Source: Pyrenopolyporus hunteri
Taxonomy: Eukaryota > Ascomycota > Sordariomycetes > Xylariales > Hypoxylaceae
NCBI GenBank assembly: GCA_902806595.1
Contig: CADCXC010000018.1
Span: forward strand, 186,001 to 250,000
Length of the DNA: 64,000 nt
Direction of reading: 5' to 3'
The notes below the pieces were generated by a model, which saw only the letters and a program-made list of their open reading frames with translations, was not told the origin of the DNA and ran no database searches. This document shows positions 45,681 through 56,414 of the stretch, piece after piece. The translations under genes and the position numbers were made by a program. Every line of letters starts with the position of its first letter. The first letter of the stretch is position 1.

Positions 45681-47225
45681 TCAAGCAGCCAACCCCAACG
45701 AAGCCTTAAACCTCCTCTTGACCTCGCCCCACATCGCATCGCGGCCGCTCTTCGTCCTAGCCACGGCATCCCTGTTCTCGTACGCCCTGCGCAGGAGGTA
45801 CTTCATGCACTCGCCCGTGGTGCCCCAGACGATGTACTTGTAGGCCTTGGGCACGTCGCCGAGCTCGTGTGGCTTCTCGCGGCGGAGCCTGGCCGCGTGC
45901 ACGAGCTCGCAGCTGACCTCGTCGGCCATGCCCTGGAGCTGCGCGATGGCGAGTTCGGTATCGCGGTCCGCCTGCGGGCTGTCGCGGATCGCGCGGGCGC
46001 AGCGCACCGACTCTAGGTTATGAGAGCCTAGTACGACGCTGACGCGTGGGAACGCGGCGTCTGGCGACGGTGCTTCGAGCACCGAACCCCACTGCCGGCA
46101 GATCAGGCTCGCGGCGATGCCGTTGTACGCCGCGTCCGTGTCGGCTTTGGTGTCGTGGATGATGTGCCGCGGGTCGGAACCGAGGTACGCGCCGCGCACG
46201 AGCTTTACGCCCAGGGTGAAGTTATCCTTGGCAGCCTCTGCGAGGTGCGCGGCTAGTGTCTTCGGGGTCGATTTCAGATAAGCCTGGTACGTGCCGTAGA
46301 TGAGAGCGTGGCCGGGTATCTTGTTGTGCTTGCGCTGGTACTCCAGGGTCCAGTCGTCGATGCCGGCTTGGACGGCCGTCTGCTCGGCGTCGAAGAGGAG
46401 AGGGACGTCCCTCTCTGCGGCTAGGGCGCAGATATCGTCGATGGCTTGGCGTAGGTGCTTCGGCGGCGGTAAGCGATTCTTAAGCGCATACAACGCCTGC
46501 CGCCCCGCGCCGCTGAACTTGAGGGCTACGAAGTCCCCCGGTTGCGCGAGCCGCACCGTCTCCAAGGTTCCGGCCGCCCAAGGGCCAATCTCGTTACGCA
46601 CGCATTCCTCGGCTACGGGGCCGACATCGCACGCTGCGAGGTTGTGGGTTTGCGACTCGTTGAGAACGATTTCTCGAGCGTATCCTAGGATGACGCCTGT
46701 GAAGCCGATCTTCTTGAGGCCGTCTATGGTGCGGCGGACTTCTGCCGCGTTCTCGCCAGCGCAGAACTGTGCGTAGAACGTCTTCTTGAGGAACCAACGG
46801 AGCAGGGGGTTCTTATCCGGATTGAGAAGGGCTCCGTTGGAGTGTGCGAGGGCGTTCATGATGGCTAGGGAGGGAGGGAGTAGGACCGGTGAACACGATA
46901 TGCTAGTGGTAGCGAGATTACGGAGCACCATAGACAAAGGGAGAACGGATAGGGGCGCAGACTTCGCCATCGGGGGCGGGCTACTCGGTAGTTCTGCTGG
47001 GAGATGATTTACCGACACTGTCGCGGCTAAAGCAGATTGATCCGCAGGAGGCGACGGTCTTGTCGAAGACGAGTGTATTCTCCTTCTTGTCGTAGAGGCG
47101 ACGCTAGCTTTCTGGTAGTAAAGGCCATTGCGACCCAGAATATAAAGGCCGCATTGCGAATGCCTTAGTGCGTTTAAATGTGCTGGTAGGAAGGAAGACC
47201 TGCTTAACACCGAGGCGTGTACCAT
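45681..47225 (-). CDS. proline dehydrogenase (proline oxidase), mitochondrial
   Basis: Intronless, 514 residues from the ATG at 47225 (ACCATGG context). An in-frame TTG 11 codons upstream is not used. The N-terminus is rich in R, S and A without acidic residues (about 60 residues), a mitochondrial presequence. The FAD-binding barrel has GFTGVILGYAREI, LMFDAE-like LLFDAEQTAVQ, LIYGTYQAYLKSTP, GVKLVRGAYLGSDPR and VVLGSHNLES, and near the end QLQGMADEVS and YIVWGTTGECMKYLLRRAYEN, the PRODH signatures. It oxidises proline to pyrroline-5-carboxylate (yeast PUT1). In fungi it is often repeated as paralogues and is induced by proline. No regulator lies nearby. Confidence 0.93.
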   Translation of the reverse strand: MVHASVLSRSSFLPAHLNALRHSQCGLYILGRNGLYYQKASVASTTRRRIHSSSTRPSPPADQSALAATVSVNHLPAELPSSPPPMAKSAPLSVLPLSMVLRNLATTSISCSPVLLPPSLAIMNALAHSNGALLNPDKNPLLRWFLKKTFYAQFCAGENAAEVRRTIDGLKKIGFTGVILGYAREIVLNESQTHNLAACDVGPVAEECVRNEIGPWAAGTLETVRLAQPGDFVALKFSGAGRQALYALKNRLPPPKHLRQAIDDICALAAERDVPLLFDAEQTAVQAGIDDWTLEYQRKHNKIPGHALIYGTYQAYLKSTPKTLAAHLAEAAKDNFTLGVKLVRGAYLGSDPRHIIHDTKADTDAAYNGIAASLICRQWGSVLEAPSPDAAFPRVSVVLGSHNLESVRCARAIRDSPQADRDTELAIAQLQGMADEVSCELVHAARLRREKPHELGDVPKAYKYIVWGTTGECMKYLLRRAYENRDAVARTKSGRDAMWGEVKRRFKASLGLAA

Positions 47226-48422
47226 GGTCAGCGTGGTGTAGTACTTCAAGAACACCAACGGTCTGAGTGACTGGGTAAGCTTTCGATAAAGGTGTGAGTG
47301 GAATACGGGATGAGGGATATAGGGGGCAGATACGGGGTGATATGTAAGTGAGTAGGTACTCGGGTAGGTATAGCGAACAACCCAGGAACAATGGAAAACC
47401 TTCGCACGAAGTGGAATGTTATACTTTTTAACTATATCAGGTTTCTATTCTGGAGAACTCTAGCCGCCTTCTTTATCTCCGGGATCGCAGCAGCGCTCAG
47501 TCGCGCGCTGCCAGGTGGAAGCTGACTGGGGCACATCGTTCGGGGTCAAGGAATCACGTCGAGGATGGCGAATGTCCGCCTCTCAAGGCCGATATCCCAA
47601 TCACGACTCGATGACATGAGAGATACTTGCAGGCCCCAACCCACCGGAAGCTCTTATCATCGACGGTCACGTGGACCCATCGAAGCCCAAGAATGCCGTC
47701 TGTAACCGTGATGCAAAGCAGCAGTAGACGCAGCCATTGTCCAATCAGAGGCCGAGCCGCGGGGTAGCGGCATGAGAAGACCCGAAAGAGTGAGCAATAG
47801 ACTCGGGCAGTTCAGGTTAGCGCGTGTTAATCGACCTGGAAGTCCCCTGGCAGCGCATGGGCCCGGACCCGTTGTCGAAGGTGGCCGAATAGAGTAAGAA
47901 TACCCTACGCGGAGATTCTGCGTGGTTCGAGGCCTTACGTTCTCGAGCGTGGGGTAATTCCTCGTAAGCCAAGCCCAGTTGGTCAACCCCTGACACATTT
48001 GTCGCAAACAAAAGCGATGCGCGATGTTGGCCGATCCCGCTGATTCAGAAAACAAAGGCTCTTCACGATAAACCATAACGTAACTCAGCCCCGAGTAGGC
48101 CACGTGTGTTAGTAGTCAATTGACCCGTGATCGTACTATGTATATCCCTTGGATACGGTCCTCGTCAGTTGTCCAGGTGGCTTGAAAGCGGTCGGCGTCT
48201 GTTACGGTGTAAACCCCGCAATTCCTCTGAATAAGCGAGCAAACTGTCTGGCGCGATTAACTCGAAAATCTCAGTCAGGCGAAGAGCCGCACTAGCGAGG
48301 GGGATGCTGCTAAAGTTAAGGCCGCAACAAGCCATCTGCGGTGGCCTCAGGGACCCTTCTCGGCATGAAGCGGATGCTGGTGGGTATCCCCGAGCAAGCC
48401 AGACCGATATTTCTATGCATCT
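47226..48422. other. intergenic, no supported gene
   Basis: About 1.2 kb. The 148-codon minus-strand frame at 47657-48103 has no recognisable domain and an unlikely composition, so it is not counted. The stretch includes the promoter of proline dehydrogenase and the 3' flank of the Tim17/22/23-like gene. Confidence 0.4.
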
Positions 48423-49099
48423 TCATGCCGTCTTCTCCTCAAGTTGAGTGGCTTTTCCAATGTGTCTTCGGATAAATTCGACGTATCCGACTGGCCGGCC
48501 TTTCACAAGAGAGATCACGTCCTGGGCGGCACCGTACGCAATCCCAAAAATAAGACCTTTCTTAGCAGTTCTCGCGGTCTCCGCAGCCGAAAAGCGATCT
48601 ACGTGGGAGGAAGAGATGAGATTTGCGATTCTAAAGATAATCAGGGTAAATACTGGGGGGACGTACTCCAAAAGCTGAAGCCACCGGCTACGGCTAGACT
48701 AGCCATGACGGTGCTGAAGAGGTCCTTGGTGCCCCGGTACACATCGAACAGATTCTCGGCGCAGAACATGGCGGTGCTTAGAAGGCTGAGTCTCGTACCG
48801 ACCTTGAATCCTTCTTTTAGGCCGCCCAATGCCAAGTGGTAGTTCTTGCTTTTATGATACAAGTACCAGCCGGTCGTCGTCGTAGGGAGTCGGTGCGCAT
48901 GTTCAGCTCTAAACCGTAAACCGGCCATCTTGCTGCCGTGCGCGAGGCCTAAACTCATGCCGACGGTGAATGCCGTCAGTGCTGCGGCTGGTATGCGCAG
49001 CAGAGGCGGGAGGGACAGGCGAGATTCCTTCCATAGCTGGGTGTATTCTTCCCGGGTGAGTAACCACTCCTGCCTAAGGTTTTTGTCAGAGTCTGCCAT
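48423..49099 (-). CDS. Tim17/22/23-like mitochondrial membrane protein (TIMDC1-like)
   Basis: Two exons, 48667-49099 and 48423-48598, with a 68-bp intron in phase 1; 202 residues. Glycine-rich hydrophobic segments (AALTAFTVGMSLGLAHGSKMAGLRF; LAVAGGFSFW; KKGLIFGIAYGAAQDVISL) with small residues resemble the Tim17/22/23 family. The GLRFRAEHAHRLPTTTTGWYLYHKSKNYH segment is typical of fungal TIM22-like proteins similar to the complex I assembly factor TIMDC1. The exon joint (FW|NRFSAAETARTAKKGL) is supported by the NRF...AR pattern. A role in the mitochondrial inner membrane is inferred from the family. The start is chosen as the ATG (MADSDKN) just before the soluble head. It could equally be an unassigned TIM22-family member. 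Confidence 0.72.
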
Positions 49100-49718
49100 G
49101 TTGGAGACTGTGTTGTATGGAATCCGGCGTAAGCGTCCGGATAGTTGCGCAAGGAGGTTTGTCTGGGTATATACAGTCGAAAAGGCGTTTGGTTGAAACA
49201 AGAACTATTCCGTAACTAAGACTTCCGAGCTATAGCAAGGGGAAAGGCTTATGATCAATCAGATACTCCGTCTAGCCACCTACATATAGGCATCATGTGG
49301 TCGTGGTCTGTAGATACTGACACTGTATTCCGGTGAAAAATCCAAATTTGAAGCTAATAATAAAGCTCAGACCACTTTCGAGTTAGGTAAGGTACCTAGG
49401 TAGGTACCTTCTAGATAGGTACCACACCACCCTCCCCCTCCCCCCAACCTGGATGGTGGTAGGCAGGTGTGGGTTACCTAGGTAGCAGGTGCAGGCACTT
49501 TACGCGGCCACGTGCAGCCGCGTTATCAACATTTAGGCTGCCTGTTGGGTACATGTACATGGGTACGTGATCTCTAGGTAGCTTTAACCGAGTACATACA
49601 ATTCAAGCCCGCGCGTTATCACGAAAAAAGAACCATAAAACTTGACGAGAATACGGCACTACGGTGCAGGCAATAAATTCAAGCAACGGTGCCGATACCT
49701 TACCTACTCCCACACAAC
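49100..49718. other. divergent intergenic with TAGG repeats
   Basis: The minus-strand membrane protein gene and the next plus-strand gene diverge from here, so both promoters lie in this 0.6 kb. A TAGGTA/TACCTA cluster lies at about 49383-49425. A pyrimidine-rich tract follows. Confidence 0.4.
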
Positions 49719-50315
49719 ATGGTAAGTTATTTTAACTCGTCTATCTTATTTGGTGCAGGTTGATGCACGTTTCCGTTCTCGATAGATGTGTCCCTGCATT
49801 TCGATGGTGCATATAGGACCTGGTTTGTGACCTGATTTGTGACCCCTCACAGATTCGTCAACCTGAAAGGAATATGTTCGCCGTTCGACTTACTTACTTT
49901 CATGTAGGAGGTGCAAGACATCCACCTATCCATCCGATTCAAACATGGCGTCCACACTATCTTTCTATTCGTTGACCCGGCAAAACCGTTCAGCAAAGTC
50001 GCAGAAGACCTCTTGGAAGTCTTGAGAGAGCGCTACCCAACGGGATTGACTACTTCAACCACTTCCCCGGGCGCAACTGAGCTACCGACCGATCATATGC
50101 AGATCGTGTTTGCCGTGCCAAAAAAGCCCACCGATCTTAGTCAAGGCTGGACTCCTCTGAAAGTCGGAGAGCAAGATAGCTTCGATAGCAAAGGCATCAA
50201 GCATAACAGTGTCGTCGCATTTGCATTCCGACCTGAGGACGCAAACGAGAGCTATACGCCCGAGTTCGAAGTCGCGATCCCTAGCTTCGAGGAAGAAGAC
50301 GGTGGCCAGCAATGA
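49719..50315 (+). CDS. small conserved-looking fungal protein, possibly ubiquitin-like fold
   Basis: The proposed first exon is only the ATG (49719-49721). A 186-bp intron (GTAAGT to GTAG) follows, then exon 2 at 49908-50315, giving 136 residues starting MEVQDIHLSIRFKHG. Without the intron the long frame has no ATG before residue 50 or so, which supports the model. The start HLSIRFKHGVHTIFLFVDPAKPFSKVAEDLLEVLRERYP suggests a beta-grasp (ubiquitin-like) layout of two strands and a helix, and the tail is acidic (FEEEDGG). I do not recognise the family and the fold is an inference. It is probably a cytosolic protein, since there is no signal peptide or membrane segment. Confidence 0.7.
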
Positions 50316-51115
50316 CAACGCTGAGGTACGAGGTTCATGAGATACGACTTAATGGCAAATCAACAGCTGGGAATTCATAAGAGCTCGACATTTCCGCCTT
50401 TGAGAGAATGGTATGAATAGTTCTCATACCGGTGTTACAGCCAGGAAAGGCTATCGCCGAAGCTCGATCATCATGTGGAAAACGGGATATCAATACCAAT
50501 ACCCCCTCTCAATAACTCATATCCGCTGTTGAGTGAGAAGTCAGTTTAGGACATAATAGCCACGGTCACCAATCACGAAAATGAAGTAAATTCGCCTATA
50601 ATTTCCGTTGCATTAATATTTCCGTCCGAATATACCTTCTGGGGGCTTGGATTATGAGAGGTATTCTAAGTGGATTAGAGATGGCTTCATTCATGAGTCT
50701 AAAGTTGAATAGCGTAATCTCATGTTAGAAAAAGTCTCACTCAATCCCACCGGTTTATATCGGTAAAATTGGGGGCGGTTAAGGGTCCAAAAACGCTGTA
50801 ATGTCCGATGGCCGGTCCTTTCGCCAGCGGACTAAGTGGGTACCTATAGGCGTCGGCGTTTAGATCCATCCCCTAGTTTTAGGTTCATACATGTACCTTT
50901 CGGTACCTGACACGTACAACGCAGGGGAAGGATTCGAAGCCCCTATTTTTATTTCCTCCAAAGAAAAAACGACAAAGAGGAAAAAAAAAAAAAAACATTA
51001 CCCCCATAGGCGGACAACAATGCCTAGAATACTGGCTGTTCTCTTTTCCTTTTCGAGTACCATTCTTGGGTACACTTCTTGATCGACAGGCTTCGGCCCA
51101 TATGCCTTCTTCTAC
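50316..51115. other. intergenic upstream of TED1-like gene
   Basis: About 0.8 kb with no gene. An A-run of about 15 (50981-50996) lies some 120 bp before the TED1-like start and could form a poly(dA:dT) promoter element. The frame at 50891-51082 is a by-product of it. Confidence 0.45.
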
Positions 51116-52807
51116 ATGTCCCCTGCGACTCTCCTTCGCAATGCTTTGCGAGTGCTCATCCCTCTCGCCGTAGCTTGTACATTTTACCTCTATCTTTACC
51201 CAGTCTTTCTTGGATGTGCGTTCCCGCTCCCGCAGACGAATGACACCGCCGCCGCGTTCCAAGACACCTTACGACAGCACGTCCTCCCCGGATCGAGCCA
51301 TGCTGCGCCGTTCCGACTTCTCGCGCTCGGCGATCCCCAGCTAGAGGGCGACACGTCCATCAGGAACTATAACCGCGAGTCGTTTCCTCACTTGACCTGG
51401 GCTATCCGCCACCTCACCTTCAGGACGGAGCAACCGTCGCTTCGCAAACGCCTCCAGCAGGTCGTTCACGATATCGTTGATATCTTCTTCGACGATATTC
51501 CCGACACGCTCGAGTCGATCCGTAAGCGCATAGACCTGTTCGGGAACGACTTCTACCTCGCCCACATCTACCGGACGCTACGGTGGTGGACTAAACCAAC
51601 CCACGTCACTGTGCTAGGGGACTTGCTAGGAAGCCAGTGGATCAAAGACAAAGAGTTTGAGCGGAGAAGCTGGCGATTTTGGAACCGTTCGTTCAAAGGC
51701 GGCGAACGCGTGCCCGACGAAGTCGCGGGTTATCCTGCAGATGAATATGATGTGGCAGGAGTACTTGGTGTCGAGGATAGCAATGCTGCGGCTTGGCGGC
51801 GCAGAGTTATCAACGTGGCTGGAAACCACGATATTGGATATGCGGGCGACCTGACGGTGGAGAGGTTGGAGCGATTCGAGCGCGTCTTCGGGAAGGCTTC
51901 CTACGAGCTACGATTCGAACTACCTATTACGAACCCGGCGGCCAATGCGACCATCTACGATGCCGAGAAGAATCCCGAATCCGATCGCTTAGCCCCTGAG
52001 CTCCGAGTCGTTAACATCAACAATATGAATCTCGATACGCCAGCTCTGGAACAGAGTCTCCAGGACAAGACATACGCTTTTCTAAACGATGTCATTAACA
52101 CGGCCACCGCGGTCGAGTATGCCGGGCACTTCACAGTTGTCCTAACCCACATACCGCTTTACAAGCCCGAAGGCGTTTGTGTTGATCCCCCATTCTTCGA
52201 TTTCCATACAGGTGGCGGCGTCAAAGAGCAGAATCACCTCTCAGCCGACGCCTCGCGCGGGTATCTCGAAGGAATTTTCGGGCTAAATGGCGATCCTACT
52301 GCGCCCGGGCAGGGTATGGGCCGCAAGGGTGTCATACTGAACGGCCACGATCACGAAGGCTGCGATACGTACCACTACATCAACCAGACGGAGGGTGAGG
52401 AGAAGCAATGGCGGGTTGTCCGGTGGCCCGCTGCCCAGGCCGACCAACTGCCCGGGAAACCCGGCCTACCGGGCCTGAGGGAAATTACCGTTCGCAGCAT
52501 GATGGGTGGTTACGGAGGTAACGCCGGTTTGCTCAGCGTCTGGTTCGACCAGGACGCCTGGGAGTGGAAGTTCGAGTTTGCGAATTGCGCTCTGGGCCGC
52601 CAGTATTTTTGGTGGTTCGTCCACATATTGGATCTCATCGTACTCGTCGGCCTTGTGGGCTACGGTGCGTTACGAGTTGCGGCGACAGCCGGGTATGATG
52701 TTGAGAAATGGCCGATTACAAGGTCCGCGGCTTCTCCTGCGCCTACGGATAAGAGCGTCTCGAAGAAGCCTGTCCACATCGGCAATGGTAATGCTAAGAA
52801 AGGATAA
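51116..52807 (+). CDS. metallophosphoesterase of the TED1/CDC1 (PGAP5/MPPE1) family
   Basis: Intronless, 563 residues. One transmembrane segment lies near the N-terminus (about 12-32) and one near the C-terminus (about 495-515), leaving a lumenal catalytic domain. The five metallophosphoesterase motifs are all present: GDPQLEGD (D73), GDLLGSQW (about 167), GNHDIGY (about 237), LTHIPLY and NGHDHEGCD. In yeast TED1 and CDC1 remove ethanolamine phosphate from GPI anchors in the ER, aiding exit of GPI proteins. Which of the two paralogues this is cannot be settled by eye. The tail is short and basic (GNGNAKKG). Long frames in other phases are shadows. Confidence 0.9.
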   Translation: MSPATLLRNALRVLIPLAVACTFYLYLYPVFLGCAFPLPQTNDTAAAFQDTLRQHVLPGSSHAAPFRLLALGDPQLEGDTSIRNYNRESFPHLTWAIRHLTFRTEQPSLRKRLQQVVHDIVDIFFDDIPDTLESIRKRIDLFGNDFYLAHIYRTLRWWTKPTHVTVLGDLLGSQWIKDKEFERRSWRFWNRSFKGGERVPDEVAGYPADEYDVAGVLGVEDSNAAAWRRRVINVAGNHDIGYAGDLTVERLERFERVFGKASYELRFELPITNPAANATIYDAEKNPESDRLAPELRVVNINNMNLDTPALEQSLQDKTYAFLNDVINTATAVEYAGHFTVVLTHIPLYKPEGVCVDPPFFDFHTGGGVKEQNHLSADASRGYLEGIFGLNGDPTAPGQGMGRKGVILNGHDHEGCDTYHYINQTEGEEKQWRVVRWPAAQADQLPGKPGLPGLREITVRSMMGGYGGNAGLLSVWFDQDAWEWKFEFANCALGRQYFWWFVHILDLIVLVGLVGYGALRVAATAGYDVEKWPITRSAASPAPTDKSVSKKPVHIGNGNAKKG

Positions 52808-52979
52808 ACCCCCGTATATATAGCACGCGGAAGGGAAATGAGTTACGAGTTCCAATACCAATACAAAATATAGATTACGGTACTAATGAAATATTAGTAT
52901 TAAAATACATATTTTTCATGTGAAGGAAACTTGAAGATACAAGCCCCTGTTCTTCATACAGATAGTCGCATAAAGTCAC

Positions 52980-54588
52980 TTATAACTTGAAATCAAGAAC
53001 CACAACATCCACCCGCGCACTCGAATCCAAATCCGCATCGTTACTCGCCCGCGTGAACACCGACAGCACATTATCGTAATCCAGTCTCGTCGTGTCGACC
53101 AGGGGCTCCGTCGGCGGGAACCCATCCCGTCGCCAAACGAGTTCATAGTCGGAGTACCCGGACGCTTTCGACGCCTTCAGGATCGTCAGGGTCGGCGCTT
53201 TATGGTCGGGCAGAATGAGGTACAGGTCGTCGTCCTTGCTCACTGCCAGCCGGCCTCGCTTGCCGCCTTTTACACCCTGGACGTGAGGGAGTGCGCGCTG
53301 CGTCCACGTACCTGTTTATCGTTAGCGTGTTGTATTATTCCCGCCGTGGTGGTGGTTGTGGTTGTGGTGATCGTAGATATGTAGGTACTTGTACTAGAAG
53401 GGGCCTGGGAGAGAAGAAAAAAGAAGATTAGAGAGAAAACTAACCCTCCGGCGACCTGTAGTAATGCTTCCACCTCTGCTCGCCATCCAGCGCGTCGCGG
53501 TTCAGCACATGCACGCCCCCCTCGTGGTCCACGGCCTGGGCCTCCTGATTCGCGAGCCCCGAGCCCTTCGGGATCTCGAAGGCGCGGATCCCCGGGGCGT
53601 CGGGGCGCACGCTCTCGCCCCTGCGCAGGTCGGCGATCGGCTCGCCGGCGCCGTTGCGCCAGGCCCGGCCGCCGTCGTCCGAGTAGGCGTAGCAGATGTC
53701 GTGGTTGTTCTCGCTCGAGTTCGGCCCGGCCTGCCGCTTGTGCTTGGTGTCGAGCGGGTCGTCCCAGCCCTCGTAGCGCACGAACCCGCGGTACACCCAG
53801 GTCGCGTGCAGCCGGCCCCCGCGCACGTCGAGCCCGTGGATGTACGGGTTGTTGCCCACGCCCTTCAGGTTCGTGCCGAGGAGGGTGTACCGGTAGGACG
53901 CCCCGTCCTGCCCTGGTTCGTACACGCATAGGTGGTCGTCCCCGAGCCCGGCTTTGCCTGTCCGGAAGGAGAAGAGGAGGGTTTGGTTTAGCTGCACGAA
54001 GCGTGGGTACGTTACGTAGCTGAAGAGCTCGTCGTGCTCTGCCCCGAGCCCCGGGAGCCGCGAGAGGTGGGGTGTGAAGAGCGATGCGGACCACGGGTGG
54101 GATTCTGGGGAGTGCGCGACGCCGGGTTGGGAGTGGCGGTATCTTATCCTGTTACGTTGTGAGTCTGAGGCTTGTTATTTTACGTTGATATCATGGTACT
54201 ATACCTATCACAGTGGTGGTCGTACGAAAGGTGGATGGTACCATCGCCGGGACAGATTCCGAGCTTACGACTTCCTCAGCGTGTGGCCTTTCTCTATTAT
54301 AAGGGTATTTGCTTATATTACCTGAACAGTATTGTGCCCATCGTCCGTCGTCTGGGGGTAGTCGTCGAAGACGAATGTCTCCCACTTCCCTTCCGGGAGC
54401 TTCCTACGCGAAAGGTGGATGTACAGCGGCTCCTTATCAGACTCCTCTGACAGGGAGCTGTAGAAGGCCACATACTGCCATCCGTTGAACGATTGGATGA
54501 CGTCCTGCTGGAACGCGTTACCGTTCAGCACGAATTTCCGGTGCGTCGGGTCCAGGCCAAGGACCGATATGAAGGGGTCCGCTAGCAT
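52980..54588 (-). CDS. BNR-4 repeat beta-propeller protein, possible sugar-active enzyme
   Basis: Four exons: 54322-54588, 54205-54263, 53445-54148 and 52980-53311 (1362 nt, 453 residues). Exon 2 is a 59-nt micro-exon encoding LGICPGDGTIHLSYDHH, which restores the family pattern DGHNTVQ-LGICPGDGTIH-RYRHSQPG. The chain matches the BNR-4 family, with LHATWVYR, YAYSDDGGRAWRNGAG, NQEAQAVDHEGGVHVLNRD and WKHYYRS; SDDGG-type blades recur. Related proteins occur with carbohydrate-active enzymes, but their reaction is not established to my knowledge. No signal peptide is seen at MLADPFIS, so it may be intracellular or an upstream signal exon may be missed. Intron 3 contains a GGT-rich run. Sialidase-like action is possible but unproven. 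Confidence 0.85.
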
Positions 54589-56414
54589 TTTGTTGTTCGG
54601 CTAACACGTCGAAGAAAAATAAATAAACGAATGTGACGACTAGCGAGATATGAGTCTCACGAGGTAGGGACAAAATATGACAGGCCGGTAGAAGAGTGTT
54701 GAGGCTAAATGCAATTACGACGGTACCGTGACTGATGTGACGATGTTGGCTTCTAGAACAAATTCAAACAGTTCATGATAGTGCCATATAGATTGTGCGC
54801 AGCTCAAGTGTCAGCATATACTTAGTTTAATTGTTATTTTGTCCTCTATTTTCATGGTCTGCCCCTTCTTACAAGCTACGTTGATATGATGGAGCTATGT
54901 ATCATTTAGACGACTAAGTGCCGGTGTAGTATCGCCCGAGTTGGAGGCCGATAGGACGGACGCAACAGCTTCGAGTCGCATTGTGATCCGCAGTATGATT
55001 CGCATGGTCCCCAGAAGACCCATAAGGCGACTGGAAATACCCCGCGCGTATGGTATGTATGTGATGTGCTGAGCCTGAGGCGGAAGACTTGGTTGAAGTC
55101 ATCATGAAATAATCTTCATAGGCTACTGTGTATACTACTCCGAGACCCTTCTTATAGCTTATTGTATCTAACACATATATGACATTATATTCGCCTTTAG
55201 CAGTGGAAATTCGCATATTTCGACATACCTATTTTCACAAGGGCCCTTCGAGGTAGTTGAGGAATATACTTTATTCATATTACTGGAAGTCCCCTCTCAT
55301 GCCTCGTACTTTTGTAGGATTTCGATCCCACTGGAGACACAGCGACGATTTAGCTTCGTCATCTAGAATATCAGTGCCAGGTTAGACAATAACGACCCTT
55401 AGGTTACCTACCTACACTTAGTCGGCCCCGGTTCGTCTCCCCCGCATTGAGCCTAAAATGAAGTGCATCTCCGTAGTGGAGGTTGAGCATCAACCCGAAC
55501 CATCCAGGCTGGTTGGTCGGGTCTACGCTGGGAACCAAGAAAGGTTACCACGCTATCTTCACTATTCGGCCCTCCATTCCACCCCCAGGAGTTCATCTCC
55601 ACTTCCCCTACAACCCCGACCGCCAACCCTGTAAGCATCCTCCTAGCTCTATAAAGTATTTCACGTCCTATCTCGTAAGATTTGTGCTGCACGTCTATTA
55701 AGGCTGATCGCATTATCAAGAATGTAGAATACGAGGCCCGTATCAGCCTCCGAGATTTATGAAGGAGGCGAGGGTATCAGAAATTGCGAGACCCCGAGCA
55801 TCTTTTACGTTTCGTTAGAAAGCATCTCAACTCCAAATCTACGGAATAATTCCCCAACCCTGACCTTCCCCAGTCCCCAGATCCACTAGTCGTGGACCGC
55901 CCATGGGGTACGGGGACCAGAGGCCTAAGCAGAGCGGTGCCGCTACGAGTAGACCAACCAGGACTCCCCCGGCCAACGCCCTTTTCCCAGGGCGTCCGGC
56001 CGCTCTGCTTGGTGGAAGAATTCGGGATTGGCACAGCATCCATTTTCCACCCATCACACGATTTTCCAAAAGGGCGCTCGAGGGACCCCCCCAGATCTCC
56101 CACTCCCGCCAAGCTGCGCGTTATCCCCCTGCCCTACCCTTGTCCCCCTATAACGTGGTACTACAGCAAGGCGAGAGAAACCTTCTATCAGCAGCTTACC
56201 CGCAGCATGCATGCCTCTTTTTAAAAAGGCAGGGTCTCGCCGCCCATCTTTATGTCGATTCTGGCTGTTCTCTCCTCTCGCGTATCGCTGCGGAACTCCA
56301 GACGACGGCGGCAAGGCCACTTCACGACAGAGACAGAATCCAAATCGAGGGCGGCAAGGACGCGTCTAATATAACGAATAGCGGTCCGGGGACCCTTCCC
56401 TCCCGTCGACAATC
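54589..56414. other. intergenic, no supported gene
   Basis: About 1.8 kb. The minus-strand frame at 54914-55216 (100 codons) and the GC-rich frames at 55777-56430 in both directions have no domain and no consistent splicing. It includes the promoters of the BNR-4 gene and of the sugar transporter. A pyrimidine-rich 5' leader precedes the transporter start. Confidence 0.45.

Noticed and set aside
47657..48103. 148-codon minus-strand frame
   Set aside because: Odd composition, no domain, no splice partner.
50925..50950. GGATTCGAAGCCCC, resembling a tRNA T-arm
   Set aside because: No matching acceptor, D-arm or anticodon arm around it.
54914..55216. 100-codon minus-strand frame with ATG
   Set aside because: No recognisable domain or signal peptide and no neighbour support.
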